The notes beneath the pieces are model-generated. The model was given only the letters and a program-made list of their open reading frames with translations, did not search any database and was not told the origin of the DNA. This document shows, one piece after another, positions 14,103 through 22,668 of a DNA stretch of 35,910 nucleotides. This DNA is from Sedimentisphaerales bacterium. Its GTDB lineage: Bacteria > Planctomycetota > Phycisphaerae > Sedimentisphaerales > Anaerobacaceae. The stretch's first letter is position 1; each line of letters begins with the position of its first letter. The stretch is from positions 1 through 35,910 of the forward strand of contig JAFGRL010000129.1 of NCBI GenBank assembly GCA_016935195.1, written 5' to 3'. The position numbers were made by a program, and so were the translations under genes.

Positions 14103-14819
14103 ATGATTCGGCAGATAATCGGCTCGAGGGGGAAGCGTATTATTATAGACATTGATACGCAAAAGGACCTGCTTTTTGCAGATGGTTGTCAGTGTATCCG
14201 AAACCACAGAAGGGTGCTGATACACATCCGAAGAATAATGGCCTGGGCACGACTGAAGCATATCCCTGTCATATCGATCAGTAAGGTGTATCCGAACAAT
14301 AATAATGGTGTTTCTAACGGCCACTGTATTCACGGTACGGACGGCCAAAGGAAGATAAGCTATACACTGCTCAGCAGCCGTGCTGGTTTTGCCGCAGACA
14401 ACAATATCAACTTTCCTGCCGACATACTGAGGCGGTACCGGCAGATAATCCTCCACAAGCGATGTTCAGACCCATTTGATGAGCCACGAATCGAAAGACT
14501 GCTCAGCGAAATCCGCGCTAATGAATTTATTTTAATAGGTGCCTATACTGAAGACGCAGTCAAAGCAACAGCACTGGGCCTGCTGCAGCGGGGAAGAAAT
14601 GTCACGGTCTTAACTGATGCGGTAGGTTCACAAGATAAAGACGAGGCCAAATTGGCACTTCGTAAAATGAAGGCAAAAGGTGCCAGATTAATCGAAACAA
14701 AAACCATTGCCGGAACATCGAGCTTAAAGCTCGTTGGAGTTTGCGATTGTAAAATGTGCCGACAGAGACAAATCAGAGAACCAGTACAAATCAGGCCGTT
14801 ACCATATGTAGTTCACTAA
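14103..14819 (+). CDS. Isochorismatase-fold (cysteine hydrolase family) protein lacking the catalytic cysteine
   Basis: The 238-residue protein follows the cysteine-hydrolase/isochorismatase fold, whose enzymes use an Asp-Lys-Cys triad. The Asp (D18 in IDIDTQKDL) and Lys (K119 in LHKRCSDPF) are present. At the nucleophile position, where the family reads G-V-x-T-D-x-C-V-x-A-T, this protein reads GAYTEDAVKAT, so the Cys is replaced by A152. It is therefore probably not a hydrolase in the usual sense. The C-terminal tail adds C214, C216 and C219 (VCDCKMC), which could bind a metal. AGGAAGG lies seven bases before the ATG. It is one of the few plus-strand genes and stands alone between trmB and hisA. 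Its role is unknown. Confidence 0.75.
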   Translation: MIRQIIGSRGKRIIIDIDTQKDLLFADGCQCIRNHRRVLIHIRRIMAWARLKHIPVISISKVYPNNNNGVSNGHCIHGTDGQRKISYTLLSSRAGFAADNNINFPADILRRYRQIILHKRCSDPFDEPRIERLLSEIRANEFILIGAYTEDAVKATALGLLQRGRNVTVLTDAVGSQDKDEAKLALRKMKAKGARLIETKTIAGTSSLKLVGVCDCKMCRQRQIREPVQIRPLPYVVH

Positions 14820-14955
14820 CCGTTTGAATTTTATAAAAATAAGGCTTGGTAACCAGAAAAGCCAATTTGGGGGTAATATCGAGTTAACATCCCAAATTAT
14901 TAAGTGATTCCGGTTATAAATAGCGGAATAGATTTCGGGATTCTACTTACTCAGC

Positions 14956-15675
14956 TCAACAGAGTTGTGCCGCGGCTATTGCATCGGAAAGTTTAAGGGC
15001 CCCCTCGTAAATCGCTCTTCCAACTATTGCGGCCTCTGCTCCGAGTTCGGCTAATTTTTTTATGTCATCTGTTTTTGTAATCCCGCCCGAGGCGATAACC
15101 GGAACATCAACGGCTTCAATTAACCGCTCTGTCGTATCGAAGTTAGGCCCTTCCATCATGCCGTCTTTGGCAATATCAGTGTATATTATCGCTGCAATAG
15201 GAAGCTTTGCAGCCTTAACGGCAAATTCCAAAAGGCCAAGGCCGCTGTCCTTTGTCCAGCCGTGCTTTGCCACAGTTCTGCCTCGAGCATCGAGTCCTAA
15301 GACAATCTTTGGTGCAAACTTCTTAGCTATTTGCTCAAACCACTGAAATTCGCTAACGGCTCTTGAACCTACTATTACCCTTTCAATACCCATATCGAGC
15401 ATCTTGCCTATAGAAGCGTCATCTCTTATTCCGCCGCCAACCTCAATTTTCATCTGTTTTAGTGCTGCTATGGCCGCGAGAGTCTCAGCATTAACCGGCC
15501 GACCTTCTTTCGCCCCTTCAAGGTCAACAATATGAAGCCACTTTGCCCCGGCTAAAGCAAATTCCTGCGCCTGCTCAACAGGGTCATCACGATAAATTAA
15601 CTGGCGGTCGTATCGGCCCTGAATAAGCCTGACGCACCTGCCCCCAATCAAGTCAATTGCCGGTATTATGTACAT
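14956..15675 (-). CDS. hisA: Phosphoribosylformimino-5-aminoimidazole carboxamide ribotide isomerase HisA
   Basis: HisA catalyses the Amadori rearrangement of ProFAR to PRFAR in histidine synthesis. The 239-residue (beta-alpha)8 barrel shows the two-fold family pattern: PAIDLIGGRCVRL at the N-terminus with catalytic D8, and IYTDIAKDGMMEGPN with the second Asp at about 127. Phosphate-binding glycines are in EVGGGIRD and ASGGITK. I place the start at ATG 15675, not the GTG two codons earlier, because the GAGG ribosome-binding site overlaps that GTG and sits five bases before the ATG. No other his gene is in the window. Confidence 0.95.
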   Translation of the reverse strand: MYIIPAIDLIGGRCVRLIQGRYDRQLIYRDDPVEQAQEFALAGAKWLHIVDLEGAKEGRPVNAETLAAIAALKQMKIEVGGGIRDDASIGKMLDMGIERVIVGSRAVSEFQWFEQIAKKFAPKIVLGLDARGRTVAKHGWTKDSGLGLLEFAVKAAKLPIAAIIYTDIAKDGMMEGPNFDTTERLIEAVDVPVIASGGITKTDDIKKLAELGAEAAIVGRAIYEGALKLSDAIAAAQLC

Positions 15676-15897
15676 TTGCACCTCATAAAGATTTTCTGAA
15701 ATTCTCTTACCACAACAAGTTTACTCAGATTTTATATAAATGCCCTTGTTCTTTCAAGCACTTAAGGCCGATATGTTCCGATGTATGAGTATAATGCGAA
15801 ACGACAAATAAAATTTCAGAAATATGAGTGTACTCGTGTATGGGCAGCAAATTGGATAGATGAAACTGATAATCTTTGACCGATACGTGCTTACTGC

Positions 15898-16182
15898 TTA
15901 TGAAATGAGCTCTTCTAAAACCTTCTCAAGAGCAATATCCAACCTTTCATTGATTTCGTATTTTCCCTCAGTGAGCCGCTGCCGTACGTCGAGCACTTTC
16001 TCTCTCCGCCCCTGTGGCAGTGACGCAATTTTCTTCAGGACTTGTCCAATAGGTGTACTGTTAATATTTTCAAGTATCTGCTCCATAACAAGATCTTTGT
16101 CTTTGGCGAGTATCATATCCGGCCCTTGAGTTTTTTCCTTCTTCGGTGGTTCTTTAGCACCATTTTCTGCAAATTCCGGCAT
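15898..16182 (-). CDS. FlgM-like anti-sigma factor
   Basis: A 94-residue small protein with a polar, Lys/Glu/Pro-rich first 25 residues and a helical C-terminal half. Residues 60-92 (REKVLDVRQRLTEGKYEI, then NERLDIALEKVLEEL) resemble the sigma-28-binding part of FlgM, where R-x-x-I/V-x-x-G-x-Y-x-I/V is typical. FlgM holds the flagellar sigma factor until the hook is complete. No flagellar gene lies nearby, so it may control another sigma factor or simply be unlinked. The ribosome-binding site is weak, so the start is uncertain. Confidence 0.55.
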   Translation of the reverse strand: MPEFAENGAKEPPKKEKTQGPDMILAKDKDLVMEQILENINSTPIGQVLKKIASLPQGRREKVLDVRQRLTEGKYEINERLDIALEKVLEELIS

Positions 16183-16586
16183 ATTTTAATACCATCTGTT
16201 GCAAGTTGTAGGCTGAAATATCCATATTCCTGCCCAAGAGATGCAAACACAATATATTGTATGCCCCCTAATCCTTTATGAGGCCCTGCACAGCATTACA
16301 GTCTTGTTATCGACTGAAGGCAGCAAAAAACTTTAGAAAAGTTTATACCTCAACTAACTATTGTGTTCAGCTTGGGTTATATAAAAATTTAGCTGAAAAC
16401 AGTCTCCCAGTACTGAAAAAAGAGCTCTGAAGCAGCTCTTACCAGTGGTAAAAAGGAAGAAGGCCGATAATTTCGGCATTAACGGCAAAAAAATAAGCAT
16501 ACTATATGTAGTACTATAGGGCCGGAATTAAAAAATACAAGTGGTATAAACTACGGCCTCACTTTGTATATGCCCGGATGGATGCT
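16183..16586. other. Spacer between gspM and the FlgM-like gene
   Basis: 404 bases without a gene. It contains the terminator of the secretion operon (16416-16440) and a smaller hairpin GCCGA/TCGGC (16463-16477) followed by CTTCTTCCTTTTT on the minus strand. I see nothing else. Confidence 0.5.
16416..16440 (-). terminator. Intrinsic terminator of the type II secretion operon
   Basis: On the minus strand AAGAGCT-GCTTCAG-AGCTCTT is followed by TTTT: a seven-base-pair stem, seven-base loop and continuous T-run. It lies about 150 bases after the gspM stop codon and is the first good terminator on that strand. Confidence 0.65.
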
Positions 16587-17105
16587 TTAGAAATAATACT
16601 TTAAGTCCAAATCAACATCCCACTTATCGGGCAGGCCCTTTTTCTTTTGAAGTTTGGTAATCTGGGTACATTGGAGATTTGAATAGCGCAACTGTATCAT
16701 AGAGAGGAATTTTGCAATTTTTGTTATCTCGACATCCTTTAACGAAACATCTGCTCGCCGGCTTTTTTGTTTTTTTGTGGTAATTATTATTCCTGAGCTG
16801 AGTTTATAATTGGCCGTGGGGATTCTGCACAAGGCGGCAATCCTTTCAATTGCGATTGCATAATCGAACTCTGCAGATTTTTCGGATGAATCAGAAAATT
16901 CCAGGCGGTCGGGGTCTAAAGCAATAATCTCAGCAATAACTTTTTCTCCCTTGCCATATTCATTTTTTTCAAGCTCCCAATTATGCTCAGCCCCGGGCAG
17001 ATAGACGGTGCTGACAAGCAACGGCCAAAGGCCCGTTAAAGCTGGAACAAGCACATAATATAAAATCGGATTTCTATAAACGTTCTTCACAAAATCAATC
17101 CTCAA
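16587..17105 (-). CDS. gspM: Type II secretion GspM-like inner-membrane protein
   Basis: A 172-residue bitopic protein. It has a short cytoplasmic start, one membrane segment (about residues 13-35, PILYYVLVPALTGLWPLL) and a periplasmic ferredoxin-like domain. GspM partners GspL in the inner-membrane platform of type II secretion. Sequence similarity in this family is always weak. The call rests on size, topology and its position as the last gene of a complete gspC-M run. Its ATG directly abuts the end of the GspL-like gene, implying translational coupling. Confidence 0.7.
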   Translation of the reverse strand: MRIDFVKNVYRNPILYYVLVPALTGLWPLLVSTVYLPGAEHNWELEKNEYGKGEKVIAEIIALDPDRLEFSDSSEKSAEFDYAIAIERIAALCRIPTANYKLSSGIIITTKKQKSRRADVSLKDVEITKIAKFLSMIQLRYSNLQCTQITKLQKKKGLPDKWDVDLDLKYYF

Positions 17106-18587
17106 TCACTTTGGTACGACTGTTATACTGAAATTGTCACGTCCGGCTTTTTCATCGAGCCGCTGCTGTCCAATATCTAATTTATTACTCTTAATCGAGT
17201 CGAACAATTTAAGAGTGTTCTTACGGTTCGATGTGTCGCCGGTAATTCTAATTGCTCTTTGGGTAATCGTGATTAAATTGACATTCAAATCAACCTGCTG
17301 TGCACATTCGTTGAAGGCCTGCAGAACAAGAGTCATTTTTGCCGAGACTGATTCCTCGCCGGAGATGCTCAGCAGGCCGCTTTTAACGGCTCTTATTCGT
17401 CGCAGTTGTTTTCGGAGCTTTTCGACCGCATCTTTGATCTTCGTCGGCGGTTTTTCACCCAGCATCACCGGCGAGTAGTCCTCAGCAAATTTCGCCCGAA
17501 GACGATTGAGGGGCTTAGTTTTTTGAAACAACTGCAACTGAACGTACAGGCCGAAAGCAAGCAGGAGCACGGTAACCGAGACACTTAGAAACTTCAATGC
17601 TTTTTGTATTCGTAATTTCTTGCCCTGGTAAGGGTTGAAATCGTTGCGGAAGTTTGCTGTTTCTGACCTTTCTAACGAAGCTAAGGCAGCACCGTATCCG
17701 ATTGCAAAATCAACAGGGCTGCTGCATTGAGCTAAATTTTCAGATGTTACTTCAACTGACTGTGCCAGGTCAAGTTTGCTGACTGCCATATCAAGCTTGC
17801 TGCTAAGCTGCTGACAGTCAATCGGGCTATCAGCATCCAAAAGCTCAATGCTGTCAAGAGAAGCAGAATCATTTAACAAAGCAAGGGTTATGGGAATTTC
17901 TACGGCAAGTAATTCATCTGTTTGCTGCTGTGGTGCTATCAGGAATGTTCTCATCAAGGCCGAAGCTTCTGAGAATTGTTCCGGACGGCCTTTATTAGAA
18001 ACTTTCGGTATGACAAAATAAGCTCTACGCAGCGACAGCGCACAGAAAAAATGTTGAGAACCTTCACCCAATGAGGCGTTATGCCAGGCAAATCTTGCCA
18101 GAGAATTAACATCCGGCTCAATAATCACAGGGTCCATATTAAAAGCCTGCAGAGCAGAGAGAAAATCTGACAATAGTTTTTTCTGTGCCGTAAATACTGT
18201 CAAATCAGAGCCGTTCTGGTCGCTTGAAATAACTCTAAAAGCCACAGCGAGCTCGGATATGTCTGCAGCGAGAACCTCCTCAGCGTCAAACCGAACGGTG
18301 GCAGCAATTCGCTTGGGGTTACTGAATTCTGTATGCACACTATGCTGGCTGAACAATGTGCAATCCAGAGCTATCGTGATATCGGAAAACTTTAATTTTC
18401 GCGCTGCGCAGGTTTTAGCGACGAGTTCTGCCAAATTTGTCGCGGCTGGGGATTCCTGTCCGTCTTTTTCTTCGACAGTTACACTAAAACAGTCCAGGAC
18501 CTTGCGCTCGCGGCCCTGAATACCAAGGTAAACCACAGTCGCTTTATCCCTGCTTAAATGTATTCCCAAAAAGTTTTGAGCTTCCAC
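17106..18587 (-). CDS. gspL: Type II secretion GspL-like protein (PilM-like cytoplasmic domain plus PilN-like periplasmic domain)
   Basis: A 493-residue assembly-platform protein. Residues 1-320 have an actin-like PilM/GspL cytoplasmic fold, starting NFLGIHLSRDKATVVYLG. One membrane span follows at about 329-351 (FLSVSVTVLLLAFGLYVQ), then a periplasmic part with a coiled-coil stretch and a ferredoxin-like end, as in PilN. GspL recruits the GspE ATPase and contacts GspM. It lies 49 bases after the gspK stop in canonical order. Resemblance to a fused PilM-PilN means it could also be described as a type IV pilus-like platform protein, but the operon is clearly type II secretion. Confidence 0.75.
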   Translation of the reverse strand: MEAQNFLGIHLSRDKATVVYLGIQGRERKVLDCFSVTVEEKDGQESPAATNLAELVAKTCAARKLKFSDITIALDCTLFSQHSVHTEFSNPKRIAATVRFDAEEVLAADISELAVAFRVISSDQNGSDLTVFTAQKKLLSDFLSALQAFNMDPVIIEPDVNSLARFAWHNASLGEGSQHFFCALSLRRAYFVIPKVSNKGRPEQFSEASALMRTFLIAPQQQTDELLAVEIPITLALLNDSASLDSIELLDADSPIDCQQLSSKLDMAVSKLDLAQSVEVTSENLAQCSSPVDFAIGYGAALASLERSETANFRNDFNPYQGKKLRIQKALKFLSVSVTVLLLAFGLYVQLQLFQKTKPLNRLRAKFAEDYSPVMLGEKPPTKIKDAVEKLRKQLRRIRAVKSGLLSISGEESVSAKMTLVLQAFNECAQQVDLNVNLITITQRAIRITGDTSNRKNTLKLFDSIKSNKLDIGQQRLDEKAGRDNFSITVVPK

Positions 18588-18636
18588 TAAAATATACCTA
18601 TAACTAACAACAAACTAATGCCTATTATGAGACAAT

Positions 18637-19947
18637 CTAAATCGAAATCACAGCAATACGTTCTATTTTCTTATCACCTTTTTGAACTGCTATCACAGCA
18701 GATGCTTCTGCGACTCCACTTATTGCAGTTATCCTAATCGTGAAGAAGCTGCTCGCAGGAGTAATATAATCTGCGCATTTATCAATTGAATCGGAATATC
18801 CAAATAAGGATTTCTTTATGTCTTCCACATCCTTAAAAGGCTCCAAACGTCTTCGCTCGATGATTTTGTCAGCTATCTCAGCAGCATCGCCCCCAAAGGT
18901 AAATGCTGCTTCCAAAACATGACGGGGGGCCGTGTTGATATTAACCTTGCTTGAGCCCCAAAGGCCCAGATATTTCAGGGCTGACTCATTTCTGCTGTCG
19001 GTCTGGATGGTGGGTCTGGCAAGGCACTGTGTATCAATAATCGAGCTGTTGAAGAGTTTTGCAAAATCCGCAGTGTGTACGTTTGCCGGTATGGTTTTCA
19101 CGCTCGATTTTTGACGTTGTGAAGGCTTCAGGCCACGTCTTCGTCTTCTGAGTTCTCTTCTGGTCACTTTTTCCTGTATTTTTATAGGCTCAAATTCAAG
19201 CTTGAACTTCTTTATTTGACTTATATCTGCAAGTTGCAACTGCAGCTCATCAAATTCGGGCTCATTTACATCCATCCATTCGCAGAAAGTCTTAAAACCA
19301 GCGGCGGCTTCCCGCTCAACCTTCTTATTTTCTAATATCGTCCAACCGAGTGGATATTTTGCATTCTCGTCCTCAATCTCTATCTTAACCGCAGCAGAGC
19401 CGATGTTAAACTCCATCGGCTCGGCTATAAGCGGCCAGGCTGGACCGTATGGGCCTGGAACAGACACTGAATTTACGTCGTTGGAGTCATTAGAATCACT
19501 CTCTCCGAATTCAAAGTCATTAATATCTCTGACATCATTAAAATCATTGGCATCGTAAATATTATTGACATCGTTAACCTCCCCAGCCCTGTTGAAAGTG
19601 CTCTTATCAGAAGCACTATCGACAGTCCACTGAACCAGGAACTCCTGATATTCTGCCTCACTAAGGCAAAACAGGTCTGAAAAATCAGGCACATTTGGTC
19701 GAGCAATCAGTACCGGAGTGTTAATATCCTGTAAAGTGGCAAGGGCGTACTTTACTGCTGAATCACAGGCGTAACGGCAGGCCTGATAGTCAATGATATA
19801 CTGAACCCGATGACGTCGGGATACAATCCGGCTGCCCAGTGTATATCCGAGAGTGGATAGAACAATCAATATCACCAATGTTACCAATAAGACAATGCCT
19901 TTTTGGCGATGTTTGACGAAGTTTAGTTTATCCGTCGTTTTGTTCAT
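18637..19947 (-). CDS. gspK: Type II secretion minor pseudopilin GspK
   Basis: GspK caps the pseudopilus tip with GspI and GspJ. The N-terminus has a short basic leader and a hydrophobic helix RQKGIVLLVTLVILIVLSTL (residues 14-33), with Gly before the cleavage site and no Glu at +5, as is usual for GspK. The C-terminal part carries the helix-hairpin-helix-like NINTAPRHVLEAA region (after KV) and a terminal beta domain. An Asn/Asp-rich insert (about residues 124-160, NDVNNIYDANDFNDVRDIND and onward) separates the helix from the globular part. The 436-residue length is above the roughly 320 of proteobacterial GspK. Its ATG lies inside the end of the upstream GspJ gene (20-base overlap). Confidence 0.85.
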   Translation of the reverse strand: MNKTTDKLNFVKHRQKGIVLLVTLVILIVLSTLGYTLGSRIVSRRHRVQYIIDYQACRYACDSAVKYALATLQDINTPVLIARPNVPDFSDLFCLSEAEYQEFLVQWTVDSASDKSTFNRAGEVNDVNNIYDANDFNDVRDINDFEFGESDSNDSNDVNSVSVPGPYGPAWPLIAEPMEFNIGSAAVKIEIEDENAKYPLGWTILENKKVEREAAAGFKTFCEWMDVNEPEFDELQLQLADISQIKKFKLEFEPIKIQEKVTRRELRRRRRGLKPSQRQKSSVKTIPANVHTADFAKLFNSSIIDTQCLARPTIQTDSRNESALKYLGLWGSSKVNINTAPRHVLEAAFTFGGDAAEIADKIIERRRLEPFKDVEDIKKSLFGYSDSIDKCADYITPASSFFTIRITAISGVAEASAVIAVQKGDKKIERIAVISI

Positions 19948-20656
19948 CCTCTTTCTTTTCGATCTTAAATTTTATCTTTCTGGTGCGGTCGATTGCGATA
20001 GTCCTCGTTACTTTTTGCCAATCAGGGACCTCATAAGTCTCTGTCAATGTTTCATATGGCTGGGCGAAAGAAATCGTAACTATAATGCCTTTTGGCGCCG
20101 AGCTGCCGGCCCAATTGTCGATAAGCACATCTCCCTTAAAAGTTTGTATCTGGAAAAAAGTAACTCCATTACAAATCGGAACGAAAAGCTCTCTCTGCCA
20201 ATTGTCCTTACTTTCATCAAGCAGCTTATCCTCCAAAGCAATGCCGCTGTGACTTCTATATAAAACAAGGCCCGGTGTATCACTGTCATAGTCGTAGCTG
20301 CTCTGCCAGACTATCTTCTCAAAGGTCTGTTTTTTATTTTCCTTATCGTAGATGCTTTTCGTAATTTCCAGCTTCGAGCTGGTAAAGCCGTGTCCTTCGA
20401 GCTTACTGGTGAAAGCCACTACCGTATCGGATGGGCCTGCGATTATCTCATCAAGGTCCTCGGCTATTCGCTGTAGAATTTCTCGCGGAACAGCGGAATC
20501 GACTACTCTGTGTTTGATTGCCTCGCTGGAGCGATCTAAACGTTCATATATGCCCAGCACTGCGACCAAAATCATTGACCCTATCGTAAGCGCAGTGAGC
20601 ACTTCAGCCAATGAAAAACCGCCTCGAATCTTTTTTATCCTTACTGTGTCTAGCAT
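19928..20656 (-). CDS. gspJ: Type II secretion minor pseudopilin GspJ-like
   Basis: A 242-residue pseudopilin. The prepilin cleavage motif RGG|FSLAEVLTALTIGSM (residues 11-26) has Gly at -1, Phe at +1 and Glu at +5, followed by one hydrophobic helix and a periplasmic beta-rich domain. Position between gspI and gspK, and the length, identify it as GspJ, a tip-complex member. It overlaps gspK by 20 bases and begins nine bases after gspI ends, so the minor pseudopilin genes are translationally coupled. Confidence 0.8.
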   Translation of the reverse strand: MLDTVRIKKIRGGFSLAEVLTALTIGSMILVAVLGIYERLDRSSEAIKHRVVDSAVPREILQRIAEDLDEIIAGPSDTVVAFTSKLEGHGFTSSKLEITKSIYDKENKKQTFEKIVWQSSYDYDSDTPGLVLYRSHSGIALEDKLLDESKDNWQRELFVPICNGVTFFQIQTFKGDVLIDNWAGSSAPKGIIVTISFAQPYETLTETYEVPDWQKVTRTIAIDRTRKIKFKIEKKEDEQNDG

Positions 20657-20665
20657 TTCAAAAGT

Positions 20666-21565
20666 TTACTGGTTCTGACCACAATTTAAAAATATCTGAA
20701 TCAATTCCTCGAAACCCATTTGTTTAAGCTGCTGGCGTGTGAAACCGCACAGGTTTTCTTCTTCCTGCTGCTGCCGCTCTTCATCCGGCGGCTTAACAGG
20801 ATCTCCCTTTCTTTCATCATCCTTTGTATCCTCCTTTTTTTTGTTGTCTTTTGGAGGTACTAAATCTTTCTTTCCTTTTTCCTTTGCAACGATTTGTTCG
20901 ATATCTTCAATTGAAGGCTCACCTTGGTATTCGCTAAATAAATCGAGCATCTTTTTGCTGAAATGCCCTTCCGCAGTAAGCAACATACCATTTTCAATCC
21001 ACTGCTCGATAGTTTCCACATCAACTCCGGCATAGGCAGCGGCTTGGTCGAGTGTCTCGAATGTCTCATCTTCCGACTCACTCAGTTGCTTTTGCTTTTC
21101 CTCAATAATCTGGAGCAACTGCTGTTTTGTCAAATCGGTCAGCCAGTGTGTAAGTTCGATGCTCTGCGTCTGGCCCTGGCTATCAATGTATTCAGCCGAG
21201 CAAATACCTTTAATCCACATTCGTGATGTTATCGGCTCGTAAAACGACTCAACGGTCGTCACCCACTGAATCTGCGGATAATCTTCGCTTGTGCCGTACT
21301 CTGTCGTTTCACTCACGAATTCCTGCGCAAGCAAAGTCTCCATATTGTCGCGTGCAACGTCAAAGGCCTGGGAACGCAATGTTAAATCGGCCGCTGCGGC
21401 AATATAGCGGTCAAAGACAACCAAAACACTTGAACAAATCAGTGCCAAAATGATTAGGGCAGTTGTAGTCTCGACGAGACTAAAAGCCTTTTTAGCATGT
21501 AGCATACGGCCTATAGCGGATAGGCTTCTTTTGGTATTAACTTTGTTTTTAGAATGGTACTTCAT
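20666..21565 (-). CDS. gspI: Type II secretion minor pseudopilin GspI-like, with an extra HTH-like and acidic/basic C-terminal extension
   Basis: Residues 1-145 are a GspI-type pseudopilin: leader ending AKKA, then FSLVETTTALIIL with E32 at +5. The residue before cleavage is Ala, not the usual Gly. After the pilin domain, residues about 169-207 (TLDQAAAYAGVDVETIEQWI, then ENGML) resemble an excisionase/MerR-type helix-turn-helix. A Lys/Glu/Asp/Pro-rich tail (225-270) and a short helix (CGFTRQQLKQMGFEELIQIF) follow. At 299 residues it is more than twice the usual GspI length. The gene overlaps gspH by 17 bases; an in-frame ATG at 21505 is an alternative start that gives a more normal leader. 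The role of the extension is unknown. Confidence 0.8.
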   Translation of the reverse strand: MKYHSKNKVNTKRSLSAIGRMLHAKKAFSLVETTTALIILALICSSVLVVFDRYIAAAADLTLRSQAFDVARDNMETLLAQEFVSETTEYGTSEDYPQIQWVTTVESFYEPITSRMWIKGICSAEYIDSQGQTQSIELTHWLTDLTKQQLLQIIEEKQKQLSESEDETFETLDQAAAYAGVDVETIEQWIENGMLLTAEGHFSKKMLDLFSEYQGEPSIEDIEQIVAKEKGKKDLVPPKDNKKKEDTKDDERKGDPVKPPDEERQQQEEENLCGFTRQQLKQMGFEELIQIFLNCGQNQ

Positions 21566-22100
21566 CTTTAGTCTTAGGCATTAAAAGCTCAACGTCACCT
21601 TTTTCCAATCTGACAAGCCCGTTTATTCTGTTAACCACAACCGTATATGGCTGCTCGTCCTCATCAAGTAATAGTATTTTGCCGCCGTTTTGCCAGCCTG
21701 CATGGCCGGCTCTGAATTTCGCCATCTGGTGGTCTTCATCGGTCTCAACCAAATCATCAAATAGAACGTAAACAACCTGACAATTGCCGCTAAAATTATT
21801 ATCAACAATTACCTCTTCTTCCAAAACCTCCGATAGTTCTGGTGTGGTTATTTCACGCAGCGTATAACTTTGTTCAACCAAATCGATAATAACTTCATAT
21901 CTTCTATTGCTTTCGGCCGCGGCATTGACAGCCATTTGCATTATTGATACAAACTCCTCAGCCTGTGCCCGGAACGTGCTTTTTCGAAGCAGTCCGCCGA
22001 GTTTTGTAACGGCCATAAGCACAAACAGCGAGACCATAACAACCACAATAACCAGTTCAGTGAATGTAAAGCCTTCATACTTGTTTCGCCTGTGCCACAT
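21549..22100 (-). CDS. gspH: Type II secretion minor pseudopilin GspH-like
   Basis: A 183-residue pseudopilin with a short basic leader and cleavage motif YEG|FTFTELVIVVVMVSLFVLM (Glu at +5), then a periplasmic domain that ends with IDLVEQSYTLRE-like beta strands. GspH binds the GspI-J-K tip complex. It is placed between gspG (30 bases upstream) and gspI (17-base overlap), as in the canonical operon. Confidence 0.8.
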   Translation of the reverse strand: MWHRRNKYEGFTFTELVIVVVMVSLFVLMAVTKLGGLLRKSTFRAQAEEFVSIMQMAVNAAAESNRRYEVIIDLVEQSYTLREITTPELSEVLEEEVIVDNNFSGNCQVVYVLFDDLVETDEDHQMAKFRAGHAGWQNGGKILLLDEDEQPYTVVVNRINGLVRLEKGDVELLMPKTKDEVPF

Positions 22101-22130
22101 AGCTGCTTCTCACTTAATCCGGCCGGCAAA

Positions 22131-22574
22131 TCAATATGCATCGGTACTCAGCAGGTCAGCATCGTAATCTTCGCCACCTTCTTCACCATCGGCACCAAAG
22201 CTTATGATTACAAACGGCTTGCCGCTTTCCGGATACTCCTCATAAACAAACTCACGACCCCAGCCGTCCCTGGGTATCTCTGTAGTCTCTAAGTAACCAC
22301 CAGGCTCATAATTCTCGACATCACTGGGCTGTTCAATCAAAGCAGATAGGCCTTCGTCTACTGTTGGGAATCGCCCTGTATCCATTTTAAATTGATTTAC
22401 CGCAGAACTGAGCATTTTTAAATTTGCCTTTGTGGTCGTTTTCCGCGCCTGGTCGATTTTGCTGGCAACCTTTGTAACCACCAGCGTGGCCAGCAAACCA
22501 ATGATGATAAGCATCGCCATAAGCTCAACCATCGTAAAACCTGAACTGCGTTTTTTCTTTTTCCTTCCTTTCAT
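22131..22574 (-). CDS. gspG: Type II secretion major pseudopilin GspG
   Basis: GspG polymerises into the periplasmic pseudopilus that pushes substrates through the secretin. The leader is short and strongly basic (KGRKKKKRSSG). Cleavage occurs before FTMVELMAMLIIIGLLATLV (Glu at +5). The GspG core follows: DTGRFPTVDEGLSALIEQP, PRDGWGREFVYE and the calcium-site region ISFGADGEEGGEDYDADL. At 147 residues it has the standard length. It is the most securely identified pseudopilin of the cluster. Confidence 0.93.
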   Translation of the reverse strand: MKGRKKKKRSSGFTMVELMAMLIIIGLLATLVVTKVASKIDQARKTTTKANLKMLSSAVNQFKMDTGRFPTVDEGLSALIEQPSDVENYEPGGYLETTEIPRDGWGREFVYEEYPESGKPFVIISFGADGEEGGEDYDADLLSTDAY

Positions 22575-22668
22575 AAGACTTCAGGCTCCCTTAAAACCTA
22601 ATAATATTTTCACAACTTCAACTTTTCATTAAGCCATACATTTTTCAACTAATCGAAACCTAATTGTG

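Noticed and set aside
14082-14456. 124-residue frame antisense to the isochorismatase-fold gene
   Set aside because: Shadow of the real gene, whose motifs and ribosome-binding site are clear.
16463-16477. Second terminator for the secretion operon
   Set aside because: The stem has only five pairs and the following tract is interrupted; the hairpin at 16416-16440 is a better candidate.
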